From Metallococcus carri (GTDB lineage: Bacteria > Actinomycetota > Actinomycetes > Actinomycetales > Dermatophilaceae): a stretch of 64,000 nucleotides of DNA. Each line of letters begins with the position of its first letter. The stretch's first letter is position 1. Positions 1-8,114 of this stretch are shown one piece after another. The stretch covers positions 186,001 through 250,000 of the forward strand of contig NZ_JAAOIV010000002.1 of NCBI RefSeq assembly GCF_011440275.1, given 5' to 3'. The notes under the pieces are model-generated. The model saw only the letters and a list, made by a program, of their open reading frames with translations. It ran no database searches and was not told the DNA's origin. A program made the translations under genes and the position numbers.

Positions 1-57
1 TGAGCGTCGCGTCGCCAGCACTCGCACCGTGGATCGACGACCCGTCATGGGAGACAA

Positions 58-466
58 AAGTCTCCACAATGGCGACTTCCGCGGGTCCGAACCGCCAGCC
101 CTGCACCAAAAGCCTCCACAGTGGCGACTTCTGGGCCGGTATGGCCGGTGGCAGCCCCCGGCGGGACGAAAGTCTCCACAATGGCGACTTCCGCGGGTCC
201 GAACCGCCAGCCCTGCACCAAAAGTCTCCACAGTGGCGACTTCTGGGCCGGTATGGCCGGTGGCAGCCCCCGGCGGGACGAAAGTCTCCACAATGGCGAC
301 TTCCGCGGGTCCGGACCGCCAGCCCTGCACCAAAAGTCTCCACAGTGGCGACTTCTGGGCCGGTATGGCCGGTGGCAGCCCCCGGCGGGACGAAAGTCTC
401 CACAATGGCGACTTCCGCGGGTCCGGACCGCCAGCCCCGCACGAAAAGTCTCCACAGTGGCGACCT
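58..466. repeat. Array of eight 21-bp near-palindromes in four 112-bp higher-order units
   Basis: Eight copies of a 21-bp imperfect palindrome start at 58, 110, 170, 222, 282, 334, 394 and 446. Each has outer arms AAGTC and GACTT, inner half-sites CCA and TGG, and a variable centre CAA or CAG. CAA and CAG copies alternate, and start-to-start spacing alternates exactly 52 and 60 bp, so the true unit is 112 bp and occurs four times. The spacers are also conserved (for example the GGTATGGCCGGTGGCAGC segment), so they are not unique CRISPR-type spacers. Open frames run through in several phases but only encode the repeat. No gene lies in 1-557. The role is unknown; a protein-binding array or a hairpin-forming intergenic repeat are both possible. 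Confidence 0.9.
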
Positions 467-506
467 TCCTTGCCGATGACCGACCGTCCTTGCCGATGAC
501 CGACCG
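467..506. repeat. 20-bp direct duplication beside the palindrome array
   Basis: The unit TCCTTGCCGATGACCGACCG occurs twice without a gap, at 467-486 and 487-506, immediately after the last palindrome. It looks like a small local duplication. The rest of 507-557, up to the stop of the M20 peptidase, shows nothing recognisable. Confidence 0.75.
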
Positions 507-557
507 CCAAGCTGTCTCATCGCCAAGCCGTCGGACCGCGGCCGTCCCGTCGGGCGG

Positions 558-1877
558 CTAACTGTTGGCGAGGAACCGGCTGAGCACGCGCGTGCCGAAC
601 TTCAGTGACTCGACCGGCACCCGCTCGTCGATGCCGTGGAACATCGGGGCGAAGTCCAGGTCGGCCGGCAGGCGCAGCGGCGCGAAGCCGTAGCCGGTGA
701 TGCCGAGCTGTTGCAGCGCCTTGTTGTCGGTGCCGCCGGACAGGCAGTAGGGCAGCACGGCGGCCTCGGGATCCTCGGCGAGCAGCGCGGCCTTCATCTG
801 CTCCACGATCGGTGCATCGAAGGGCGCGTCGAGCGCGATGTCGCGGTGCACCACCTCGACGTCAACGAACTCACCGGCGAGCTCGCGGATCGTCGCCATC
901 AAGTCGTCCTCGTGACCGGGCAGGAAACGGCAGTCCAGCGAGGCCGACGCCCCCTGCGGGATGACGTTGTGCTTGTAGCCCGAGTCCAGCATGGTGAAGT
1001 TCGCGGTGTCCTGCAGCGTGCCCTCGACGAACCCGCGTGCCCCGCCGAGCTTGGTCAGCAGCGGTGACAGGTCGTCGTCGGCATACGTGATGCCGGTGAG
1101 TTCGGCGAGGCCATCGAGCAGCTGGCGCACGGAGGCGATGTATTCGCGCGGCCAGACGTGCGCGTCGATGCGCGCGATCGCCTGGGCGAGGCGCACGACG
1201 GCGTTCTCGTCGTTGGGGACCGAGCCGTGACCGGCGCGGCCGTGGGCGACCAGGCGCAGCCAGGCGATGCCCTTCTCGGCGGTCTGCAGCAGGTAGGCCC
1301 GTTGCTCGCCGGACGTGCCCTCGAAGGTGACCGAGTAGCCACCGACCTCCGAGATCGCCTCGGTGGCGCCTTCGAAGAGTTCCGGCCGGTGGTCGACCAG
1401 CCAGTGGCTGCCCTTGAGACCGCCCGCCTCCTCGTCGGCGAGCATGCCGATGATCAGGTCGCGCGGCGGCTTCTTGCCGGAGCGGGCAAGCTCGCGCACG
1501 CACGCGAGGATCATCGCGTCCATGTCCTTCATGTCGACCGCGCCGCGTCCCCAGATGCAGTCGTCCTTGAGTTCCGCGGCGAACGGATCCACTTGCCAGT
1601 CAGCGGCATTCGCCGGCACGACGTCGAGATGACCGTGCACGACGAGCGCGCCGCGGGAGCTGTCCTCGCCTTCGATGCGGACGACCACGCTGGCACGGCC
1701 GGGTTCGCTCTCGATGAGTTCGGGGTCGAGGCCGACCTCGGTGAGCTCGCTCATCACGTATTCGGCGGCCTTGCGCTCCCCCGGCCCGCTGCCGTCGCCG
1801 TAGTTGCTGGTGTCGATGCCGATGAGGTCCTGACAGAGGCGGACGACCTCGTCCTCGGCGCGCGGGTTGTCGGTCAT
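558..1877 (-). CDS. M20 family metallopeptidase (dipeptidase/deacylase-like)
   Basis: A 439-residue zinc-dependent peptidase or amidohydrolase of the M20/M25/M40 family, cytosolic (no signal peptide). Near residues 83-90 is the first metal motif HGHLDVVPA. An ADEEAGG segment carries the general-base glutamate pair, DCRFLPG marks the dimerisation/metal region, and HGIDERVP near the C-terminus supplies the last histidine. Substrate cannot be read from sequence; actinobacterial relatives are usually annotated as dipeptidase or succinyl-diaminopimelate-desuccinylase-like. I chose the ATG at 1877 because GAGAGGA lies about 8 nt upstream. An in-frame ATG at 1904 would overlap the upstream ligase gene by 8 bp. 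It is probably cotranscribed with the ligase. Confidence 0.88.
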   Translation of the reverse strand: MTDNPRAEDEVVRLCQDLIGIDTSNYGDGSGPGERKAAEYVMSELTEVGLDPELIESEPGRASVVVRIEGEDSSRGALVVHGHLDVVPANAADWQVDPFAAELKDDCIWGRGAVDMKDMDAMILACVRELARSGKKPPRDLIIGMLADEEAGGLKGSHWLVDHRPELFEGATEAISEVGGYSVTFEGTSGEQRAYLLQTAEKGIAWLRLVAHGRAGHGSVPNDENAVVRLAQAIARIDAHVWPREYIASVRQLLDGLAELTGITYADDDLSPLLTKLGGARGFVEGTLQDTANFTMLDSGYKHNVIPQGASASLDCRFLPGHEDDLMATIRELAGEFVDVEVVHRDIALDAPFDAPIVEQMKAALLAEDPEAAVLPYCLSGGTDNKALQQLGITGYGFAPLRLPADLDFAPMFHGIDERVPVESLKFGTRVLSRFLANS

Positions 1878-1896
1878 GGTGTCGTCCTCTCGGTCG

Positions 1897-3426
1897 TCAT
1901 GCATTGCCCTCCACCATGCCAGCCACCCGCCGCAAGGTGTCGAGGGTGTCGGCCTGCTCGGCGGTCTTGTCGTCGCGATAACGGATGACTCGGGCGAAGC
2001 GCAACGCCACCCCGCCGGGATAGCGGCGCGAGGTCTGCAGCCCGTCGAAGGCGATCTCGACCACCTGCTCGGGCCGGAGGCTGACCACCCAGCCGTTGTC
2101 GTCGACCGTGAGCTCGGTGAACCGTTCGGTCTGCCAGGCGAGCATCGCGTCGGTCATCCCCTTGAACGTCTTGCCCACCATGACCAGCTCGTCACCGACG
2201 CGGGCACCGAGGTGGATATTGGACAGATAGCCCTTCCGGCGGCCGCTGCCGTGCTCGACGGCGAGCACGACGAGGTCGACCGTATGCCGCGGCTTGACCT
2301 TCACCCAGCCGGCTCCGCGCCGGCCTGCGGCGTATGCCGAGTCGGTCGCCTTCACGATCACGCCCTCGTGGCCGCGTGCGACCCAGTCATCGAAAAACGC
2401 TTGTGCCGCAACGGGATCGGTGACCGGCTCGGCGGTGACCACCCACTCGGACGGGACAAGGGACTCCAGTGCCTGACGACGCTCACTCGCCGGCCGGTCG
2501 ATCAGGTCCTGTCCGTCGACGTGCAGCAGGTCGAAGAAGAGTGGCGTCAGCGGTGTGGCGCGGGCGAGCTCGTCGGGGTCGCCGCGGCTGGCGGTCCGTG
2601 CCCCGGTCACCTGGAAGGGATGCGGGCTGCCGTCCTCGCGCAGGGCGATAACTTCGCCGTCGAGGACGAGCGTGTCCGCCGCGAGGGAACGCACTGCCGA
2701 GGCGATCTCGGGGAGCCGGTCGGTGATGTCGTCCAGGCTGCGGGTGAACAGCCACACCTGGTCGCCACGCTTGTGCGCCTGGCAGCGGATGCCGTCGAGT
2801 TTCACCTCGATCGACTGCGGCCCGCCGGTGACCGCGGCGGCGACATCGGGCGCCGAACCGGCCAGCATCGGTCGCACCGGCCGGCCCACCTCCAGCCCGA
2901 TCTCGGCCAGCCCCGGTTCACCCTCGGCCAGGGCGGTCGCGGCCACCGGGCCCGCGAAGCCGGCGAGCATCACCGCGCGGCGCACCGCGGCCTCCGTGAC
3001 CCCGGCGGCCTCGGCGATCGCCTTGAGCATGATGCCGTCGCCGGCGCCCTGGCGCAGATCGCCGAGCAACAGGCCGCGCAGCAGCGTGCGTTCGCGGTCG
3101 GTGGCGGATCGCCATACGGCAGAAAGGAGTTCGGCGCGACGAGCACTCGACCCGGTGCCTCGGGTGGCGTCCAATTCGGTGAAGGTGGAGTCGATCTCGG
3201 TGACCGTCAGGGACGGCTCGGCGGCTGGGGGTGAGTCCTCGGACAGGCTGCGCCAGCCGACGCCGATGCGGCCCTGCGGCAGCCGGCCGGTGAGGTAGTC
3301 AGCGACGAGCGCGCGCTCGTCGGCCTGCGCCTCGCGCAACAGGTCGGCGATGAGGGTGACCTTGGCGTTGCGCCCCGAGGTGGCCGCGACCTGCGCGGAC
3401 ACCTCGGCGACGCGGTCGAGCAGCAC
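1897..3426 (-). CDS. ligB: ATP-dependent DNA ligase, LigB type
   Basis: A 509-residue ATP-dependent DNA ligase that seals nicks through an enzyme-AMP intermediate. The N-terminal ~200 residues form the helical DNA-binding domain. Motif I EVKLDGIR places the adenylated lysine at about residue 209, followed by the nucleotidyltransferase core (LVLDGEVIA, FFDLLHVDG, EGVIVKA, WVKVKP) and an OB-fold C-terminal part. Length and architecture match mycobacterial LigB (about 507 residues), so it is an accessory ligase beside the NAD-dependent LigA. The start is a GTG at 3426, one base after the stop of the upstream SRPBCC gene, which implies translational coupling. A longer in-frame start at 3486 lies inside that gene and is unlikely. 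Confidence 0.92.
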   Translation of the reverse strand: MLLDRVAEVSAQVAATSGRNAKVTLIADLLREAQADERALVADYLTGRLPQGRIGVGWRSLSEDSPPAAEPSLTVTEIDSTFTELDATRGTGSSARRAELLSAVWRSATDRERTLLRGLLLGDLRQGAGDGIMLKAIAEAAGVTEAAVRRAVMLAGFAGPVAATALAEGEPGLAEIGLEVGRPVRPMLAGSAPDVAAAVTGGPQSIEVKLDGIRCQAHKRGDQVWLFTRSLDDITDRLPEIASAVRSLAADTLVLDGEVIALREDGSPHPFQVTGARTASRGDPDELARATPLTPLFFDLLHVDGQDLIDRPASERRQALESLVPSEWVVTAEPVTDPVAAQAFFDDWVARGHEGVIVKATDSAYAAGRRGAGWVKVKPRHTVDLVVLAVEHGSGRRKGYLSNIHLGARVGDELVMVGKTFKGMTDAMLAWQTERFTELTVDDNGWVVSLRPEQVVEIAFDGLQTSRRYPGGVALRFARVIRYRDDKTAEQADTLDTLRRVAGMVEGNA

Positions 3427-3427
3427 G

Positions 3428-3859
3428 TCAGTTGGTCGGGGTGACGAGCTGGTCCAGCTTGCCGAAGGACGCCTGCCAGCCCGCACGCGCGGCCTCGATC
3501 TCGTTGTCCGGCAACGGTCCCTGACTCACCACCAGGGTCGAGCCGGCGGTCTCGGGTCGCACTTCGAGCCGCAGCCGATAGGTCTCCCCCTCGGTCGTTT
3601 CCTCCGCCTCGAGCAGGCGGCCTTCTTCGTATGCCGTGATCGTCGCGTTGGCCGGTGAGGTCTGGCTGGGGTCCTGCTTGTCGACCAGGGTGAGCGACCA
3701 TTGGCCGCCGACTCGCGGGTCGATGGTGACCGACTCGACCGGGACGGTGGAGGTGTCCGGGCCGAACCACGCGGCGAGTTCTTCGGGGTCGACCAGCGCG
3801 CGAAACAGTCGGCGCGGGGCGGTCGTCGTGGCGTGCTCGAGCTGGAGGGTCTGGGGCAT
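3428..3859 (-). CDS. SRPBCC (AHSA1-like) domain protein
   Basis: A 143-residue single-domain protein of the START/AHSA1 (activator of Hsp90 ATPase homologue) group. The N-terminal part has the typical APRRLFRALVDPEELAAWFGPD signature split by a conserved WFGP, a central GGQW strand region follows, and the C-terminal helix contains GWQASFGKLDQL. Ligand or partner is unknown. The ATG at 3859 has GGAG about 8 nt upstream; the ATG at 3889 is in frame but lacks one. The next gene, ligB, starts one base after its stop. Confidence 0.82.
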   Translation of the reverse strand: MPQTLQLEHATTTAPRRLFRALVDPEELAAWFGPDTSTVPVESVTIDPRVGGQWSLTLVDKQDPSQTSPANATITAYEEGRLLEAEETTEGETYRLRLEVRPETAGSTLVVSQGPLPDNEIEAARAGWQASFGKLDQLVTPTN

Positions 3860-4000
3860 GGCCGGGCTCCTGTTCGCGGGGTGCTGCACGGTGTCACGCT
3901 GATCCTTGCAGCAGCCGGTGACGATGCGGGGAATCGGCGGGGTGCGTGCTAGGGTTTCCGGTCGTTGGCCACCGGGCTTTGTGCCCGTTGGCGACCACTC

Positions 4001-4088
4001 GTCCGGGTGGCGGAATAGGCAGACGCGCTAGCTTGAGGTGCTAGTCCTCGTATAGAGGGTGGGGGTTCAAGTCCCCCCTCGGACACCA
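4001..4088 (+). tRNA. tRNA-Leu (anticodon GAG), CCA encoded
   Basis: An 88-nt class II tRNA folds cleanly. The acceptor stem GTCCGGG pairs with CTCGGAC (one G-U). The anticodon stem CTAGC/GCTAG encloses loop TTGAGGT, giving anticodon GAG, which reads CUC and CUU leucine codons. A long variable arm (CCTCGTATAGAGG) and the T-loop GGTTCAA are present. The discriminator base is A and the 3' CCA is encoded. No integrase gene or duplicated 3' end is visible nearby, so there is no sign of an integrated element. Confidence 0.97.
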
Positions 4089-4101
4089 CAGTTCGACCCT
4101 T

Positions 4102-4145
4102 CCGTCCGCAGATCGGCGCGCTCCACAGCGCGGATCTGCGGACGG
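4102..4145. terminator. Bidirectional terminator hairpin between tRNA-Leu and pntB
   Basis: A perfect 13-bp stem pairs 4102-4114 (CCGTCCGCAGATC) with 4133-4145, with an 18-nt loop, followed on the plus strand by TTTCGTCTT. It lies 13 nt after the tRNA and 14 nt before the convergent pntB stop, so it can serve both transcripts. Confidence 0.85.
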
Positions 4146-4159
4146 TTTCGTCTTCCCGG

Positions 4160-5584
4160 TCAGTGCAGGCCGGCGATGACCGCAGTGACCTGATCCTTGG
4201 CGTCACCGAAGAGCATGGCGCTGTTGTCGCGGTAGAAGAGCGGGTTCGCGACACCGGCATACCCCGAGGCCATCGACCGTTTGAGGACGATGACGTCCTT
4301 GGCCTCCCAGACGCGCAGCACCGGCATACCCGCGATGGGCGAGCCGGGGTCCTCGGCGGCGGCCGGGTTGACGGTGTCGTTGGCACCGATCACCAGCACC
4401 ACGTCGGTGTCGGCGAAGTCGTCGTTGATCTCGTCCATCTCGAGCACGATGTCGTAGGGCACCTTCGCCTCGGCAAGCAGGACGTTCATGTGGCCGGGCA
4501 GCCGCCCAGCCACCGGATGTATGGCGAACCGCACCTCGATCCCCTTGTCCCGCAACGCTTTGGTGAGGTCCGCGACGCCATACTGCGCCTGGGCGACGGC
4601 CATGCCGTAACCCGGCGCGATGACCACCGAGCTCGCCGAGGAGAGCAGGTCGGCAACCTCGTCGACGGTGGTCTCGCGGTGCGTGCCGAGATCCTCCTGC
4701 GACCCCGAGGCGGCCTCGATGCCGAACCCGCCGGCGATCACCGACAGGAAGGACCGGTTCATCGCCTGGCACATGATGTAGGACAGATAGGCACCCGAGG
4801 AGCCGACGAGCGCGCCGGTCACGATCAGCAGGTCGTTCTCGAGCAGGAAGCCGGATGCCGCTGCGGCCCAACCGGAATAGCTGTTGAGCATCGACACGAC
4901 GACCGGCATGTCACCGCCACCGATCGAGGCGACCAGGTGCAGGCCGAGCGCGAGAGCCAGCAGGGTCACCACGACGAGCAGCCAGAGCGCCGGGCTGATC
5001 ACGAACCACACGGTCAGCGCGACGAAGAGCACCAGGGCGCCGAGGTTGAGCAGGTTCTTGCCGGGCAGCACCAGCGGCGCGGACTTCATCCGGGCCGACA
5101 GCTTGAGATAGGCGATGATCGAACCGGTGAAAGTCACCGCGCCCACGAAGACTCCGATGAAGACCTCGGCGTGGTGAATTCCCAAGGTTCCCAACGCATT
5201 CAGCGACTTCGCCTCGGCTCCGCCGGGGTCACCCTCGACCTGCAGATAACCGTTCCAGCCGACCAGGACCGCGGCCAGGCCGACGAAGGAATGCAGCAGC
5301 GCGATGAGTTCGGGTATGCCGGTCATCTCCACCACGCGCGCCCGCCAGAGCCCGATCGCGGCGCCGATGAGCATGGCGACGAGCAGCAGGACGAGGCCGA
5401 TGCCCTCGATCCGTCGATCCACGGCGAGGGCGATCGTGGCGGCGAGCGCGATCGACATGCCGGCGATGCCGAAGGCGTTGCCGACCTTGGCCGTCTCGTG
5501 GTGGGACAGGCCGTCCAGCGCGAGGATGAACAGCAGAGCAGCGACGATGTAGGCCGCCGAAGCGGCGGTGGCGATGGTGATCAT
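4160..5584 (-). CDS. pntB: NAD(P) transhydrogenase subunit beta
   Basis: A 474-residue membrane subunit of proton-translocating transhydrogenase, which couples the proton gradient to hydride transfer from NADH to NADP+. The N-terminal ~270 residues contain about nine hydrophobic helices. The C-terminal ~180 residues form the NADP(H) domain III with [14 protein letters not shown], the [15 protein letters not shown] segment and [10 protein letters not shown]. It starts with ATG two bases after the pntA stop, so the two subunits are coupled. Length matches E. coli PntB (462 residues). Confidence 0.96.
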   Translation of the reverse strand: MITIATAASAAYIVAALLFILALDGLSHHETAKVGNAFGIAGMSIALAATIALAVDRRIEGIGLVLLLVAMLIGAAIGLWRARVVEMTGIPELIALLHSFVGLAAVLVGWNGYLQVEGDPGGAEAKSLNALGTLGIHHAEVFIGVFVGAVTFTGSIIAYLKLSARMKSAPLVLPGKNLLNLGALVLFVALTVWFVISPALWLLVVVTLLALALGLHLVASIGGGDMPVVVSMLNSYSGWAAAASGFLLENDLLIVTGALVGSSGAYLSYIMCQAMNRSFLSVIAGGFGIEAASGSQEDLGTHRETTVDEVADLLSSASSVVIAPGYGMAVAQAQYGVADLTKALRDKGIEVRFAIHPVAGRLPGHMNVLLAEAKVPYDIVLEMDEINDDFADTDVVLVIGANDTVNPAAAEDPGSPIAGMPVLRVWEAKDVIVLKRSMASGYAGVANPLFYRDNSAMLFGDAKDQVTAVIAGLH

Positions 5585-5586
5585 TT

Positions 5587-7113
5587 TTACGACCGCGCGA
5601 ACATTCCGAGCATGCGGCGGGTGACCGCGAAGCCGCCGAAGACGTTGATCGACGCCAGCAGAATGGCGACGAAGGCCAGCACGGTGATCGCGGTGTTGCG
5701 CTGACCGATCTGCAGGATCGCGCCGACCACGATGATCCCGGAGATCGCGTTGGTCACCGACATCAGGGGGGTGTGCAGGGCGTGGTGCACGCTGCGGATG
5801 ACGTAATAACCGATGACGATCGCCAGGGCGAAGACCGTCAGGTGCACCGTAAGTGCGGCGGGCGAGATCGCCAGCAGCACGAAGAGCACCAGCGCGGCGC
5901 CGAGCACGATCGCGAGCCGGCGGCCGGGCGTGAGCGGCGCCTTCTCGGGTGTGGCCTCCACTGGAGGCGGCGAGGCCGTGGGCGCCGGAGCAGCCGACAC
6001 CTGCACCGGCGGTGGCGGCCAGCGCAACTGACCGTCCCGCGTCACCATGATCGAGCGCTGCACCACGTCGTCCTCGTCCAGGACGAGCTGGCCGTCCTTG
6101 CCGGGGGTGAGCAGCTTCATCAGGTTGACCAGGTTGGTGCCATAAAGCTGCGACGCCTGCGCCGGCAACCGCCCGGCCAGGTCGGTGTAGCCGATGATCG
6201 TCACGCCGTTGGCCGTGGCGACCGCCTCCCCGGCGACCGATCCCTCGACATTGCCGCCGTTGGCCGCCGCCATGTCGACGATCACGCTGCCCGGCCGCAT
6301 CGAGGCGACCATGTCGGCGGTGATCAGCCTGGGCGCCGGCCGCCCGGGGATCAGCGCCGTGGTGATGATGATGTCGACATCGGCCGCCTGCTCGGCATAC
6401 AGCTGCGCCTCGCGCTGCTTGTAGTCCTCCCCCATCTCCTTGGCGTAACCCGTCGCGGACACTTCGGCACTCGGGTCTTCAATCGAAAGGTATTGTCCCC
6501 CAAGGGATTTCACCTGATCGGCGACTTCAGGCCGCGGGTCGGTCGCCCGCACCACCGCGCCCAGCGAGCCGGCCGTGCCGATCGCCGCCAGCCCGGCGAC
6601 GCCCGCGCCACAGACGAGCACCTTCGCCGGTGGCACCTTGCCGGCCGCGGTCACCTGCCCGGTGAAGAACCGCCCGAAGACGTGTGCCGCCTCCACCACC
6701 GCGCGATAGCCGGCGATATTCGCCATCGACGACAGCACGTCCAACGACTGCGCCCGCGAGATGCGCGGCGCCGCGTCGAGCGCCAGCGCCGTGATCGGTC
6801 GCCGAGCCAGGTCGTCCACGAGTTCCGGGTGCAGCGCCGGAGCGAGTATGCCGACGACGGTCGCCCCCTCGTGCAGCCGGTCCCGTTGCTCCGGTGCGAG
6901 CGCGTTGACGCCCAACACGACGTCGGCGGCGAGGGGGTCGCCGAGGCGCGCCCCGGCGTCGGCATACGCCTGGTCGGCGAAACTGGACTGCTCCCCCGCT
7001 CCCGGCTCGACGACCACGTCATACCCGAGATCCAGCAGTTGGCGCACGGTGCTGGGCGTCGCCGCGACCCGGGTCTCGCCGGGCGCGGCCTCCTTCACGA
7101 CTCCGACGATCAC
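5587..7113 (-). CDS. pntA: NAD(P) transhydrogenase subunit alpha (fused PntAA-PntAB)
   Basis: A 508-residue alpha subunit. Residues 1-370 are the NAD(H)-binding domain I: start [16 protein letters not shown], and the Rossmann region with [20 protein letters not shown] and [19 protein letters not shown]. After a Pro/Ala-rich linker ([19 protein letters not shown]) four hydrophobic helices form the membrane part, so the AA and AB parts found separate in some bacteria are fused, as in E. coli. I chose the GTG at 7113 because GGAGAGG precedes it by 6 nt; an ATG at 7152 lacks a ribosome site. Between 7114 and 7229 there is a perfect palindrome CCTGCC-GA-GGCAGG (7153-7166) and a possible -10 TAACCT (minus strand, 7180-7185). 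Confidence 0.95.
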   Translation of the reverse strand: MIVGVVKEAAPGETRVAATPSTVRQLLDLGYDVVVEPGAGEQSSFADQAYADAGARLGDPLAADVVLGVNALAPEQRDRLHEGATVVGILAPALHPELVDDLARRPITALALDAAPRISRAQSLDVLSSMANIAGYRAVVEAAHVFGRFFTGQVTAAGKVPPAKVLVCGAGVAGLAAIGTAGSLGAVVRATDPRPEVADQVKSLGGQYLSIEDPSAEVSATGYAKEMGEDYKQREAQLYAEQAADVDIIITTALIPGRPAPRLITADMVASMRPGSVIVDMAAANGGNVEGSVAGEAVATANGVTIIGYTDLAGRLPAQASQLYGTNLVNLMKLLTPGKDGQLVLDEDDVVQRSIMVTRDGQLRWPPPPVQVSAAPAPTASPPPVEATPEKAPLTPGRRLAIVLGAALVLFVLLAISPAALTVHLTVFALAIVIGYYVIRSVHHALHTPLMSVTNAISGIIVVGAILQIGQRNTAITVLAFVAILLASINVFGGFAVTRRMLGMFARS

Positions 7114-7229
7114 GTGGGCCTCTCCGTCTGCTGGCGGTTGCGTCCCGGCCATCCTGCCGAGGCAGGGGGTGCAGCGTCGAGGTTATGTGCGATCCGGTTC
7201 AGTCCGTGGTCAGGCGGACCGGCTCGTCG

Positions 7230-7754
7230 TCAGCCGATCTGGCGGGCCTCGAACTGCGGGGTAAGCGCCTCCCAGCGCTCGCGCCATACCGGCGACGGCT
7301 CCTCCGAGGACCAACCGTCCGGGTGGACCGAGGCGTTCATCGCGAGCGACCGGCCGAGGTCCTCCAGGTGGGCCTGCCAGCCGGCGCCGTAGAAGTGCAG
7401 CCCCTTCAGCGGCAGGCCGCGCTCTTCGACTACCAGCCGGGTGCGATCGCCTTCGGCGGTCAGCCAGGCCTCGATCTGGGCCTCCTCATCCGTGCCCGGC
7501 TCGGAGGTGATCAGCAGATGATGTGGTTCGTCGCACGCGTCGATGCGCGCGCTGCCGGTGGCGGTGCTGGTGAAGACGGTCCGGATCGTGCCGCCGACCC
7601 GCAGGTCGCCGGTCACCTCGGCGATCCAGCGTGCGAGGCGCTCGGGATCGGTGCAGGCCTGCCACAGGTCCGCGATGTCGGTGTCGTAGACGTCTTCGAC
7701 CCGCACCGCTCCCCTGGTTTCGTCGGTCTTGGTCATCGTGGCGTTGACGGTCAT
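7230..7754 (-). CDS. SRPBCC domain protein paired with ArsR regulator
   Basis: A 174-residue AHSA1-like SRPBCC protein. It opens with RVEDVYDTDIADLWQACTDPERLARWI, contains GGTIRTVF, and ends with the GWQAHLEDLGRSL helix typical of this group. The start overlaps the stop of the upstream arsR-type gene by four bases (ATGA), a very common actinobacterial pairing in which the regulator controls the SRPBCC gene. Ligand is unknown. Confidence 0.85.
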   Translation of the reverse strand: MTVNATMTKTDETRGAVRVEDVYDTDIADLWQACTDPERLARWIAEVTGDLRVGGTIRTVFTSTATGSARIDACDEPHHLLITSEPGTDEEAQIEAWLTAEGDRTRLVVEERGLPLKGLHFYGAGWQAHLEDLGRSLAMNASVHPDGWSSEEPSPVWRERWEALTPQFEARQIG

Positions 7755-8068
7755 CGGCGTGCCTTTCGTCCTCGGGCGATTTCGGTGTGCAGGGCGTCCA
7801 GCCGTTGTTGCCAGAGCGCCCGGTAGTCCTCCAGCCAGCTGTCCACCTCGGCGAGGGGCTCGGGCCGGAGGCTGTAGATGCGTCGCTGCGCCTCCTGGCG
7901 CACCTCGACCAGCCCGGCCTCGCGCAGCACCCGCAGGTGGCGTGAGACGCCGGGCCGGGCGATGGGCAGGGCCTCGGCGAGCTGACCGGCGGTGGCTGGT
8001 TGGTTGCGCAACATGGCGAGGACGGTGCGCCGACTCGGGTCGGCCAGTGCGTGGAGTACGGCGTCCAT
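7751..8068 (-). CDS. ArsR-family winged-helix transcriptional regulator
   Basis: A 105-residue winged-helix repressor. The core is ADPSRRTVLAMLRNQPATAGQLAEALPIARPGVSRHLRVLREAGLV, with the recognition helix in ARPGVSRHLRVL and the wing EVRQEAQRRIYSLRPEPL. No cysteine pair for metal sensing is present, so it belongs to the ArsR group coupled to SRPBCC proteins and not the metal sensors. I chose the ATG at 8068, seven bases after a TACTAT box, which implies a leaderless transcript. Confidence 0.87.
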   Translation of the reverse strand: MDAVLHALADPSRRTVLAMLRNQPATAGQLAEALPIARPGVSRHLRVLREAGLVEVRQEAQRRIYSLRPEPLAEVDSWLEDYRALWQQRLDALHTEIARGRKARR

Positions 8069-8075
8069 GGTGCTT

Positions 8076-8110
8076 ATAGTACCCATTCGGTTACATACCC
8101 ACAAGGGTAC
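8076..8110 (-). promoter_or_regulatory. Promoter and possible operator of the arsR-SRPBCC operon
   Basis: On the minus strand TTGTGG (8099-8104) and TACTAT (8076-8081) are separated by 17 bp, and the ATG follows TACTAT by 7 nt. An inverted repeat GTACCC (8079-8084) / GGGTAC (8105-8110) straddles this promoter and could bind the ArsR product. The pucR gene ends at 8115. Confidence 0.65.
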
Positions 8111-8114
8111 GCAC

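Noticed and set aside
58-466. CRISPR array
   Set aside because: Spacers are themselves identical between units and spacing alternates 52/60 bp; no cas genes are in the window.
29-561. Repetitive protein genes in 1-561 on both strands
   Set aside because: Three frames are open only because the repeat unit lacks stops; no ribosome site and no domain.
4001-4088. tRNA-Leu as attachment site of an integrated element
   Set aside because: No integrase, phage gene or second copy of the tRNA 3' end was found nearby.
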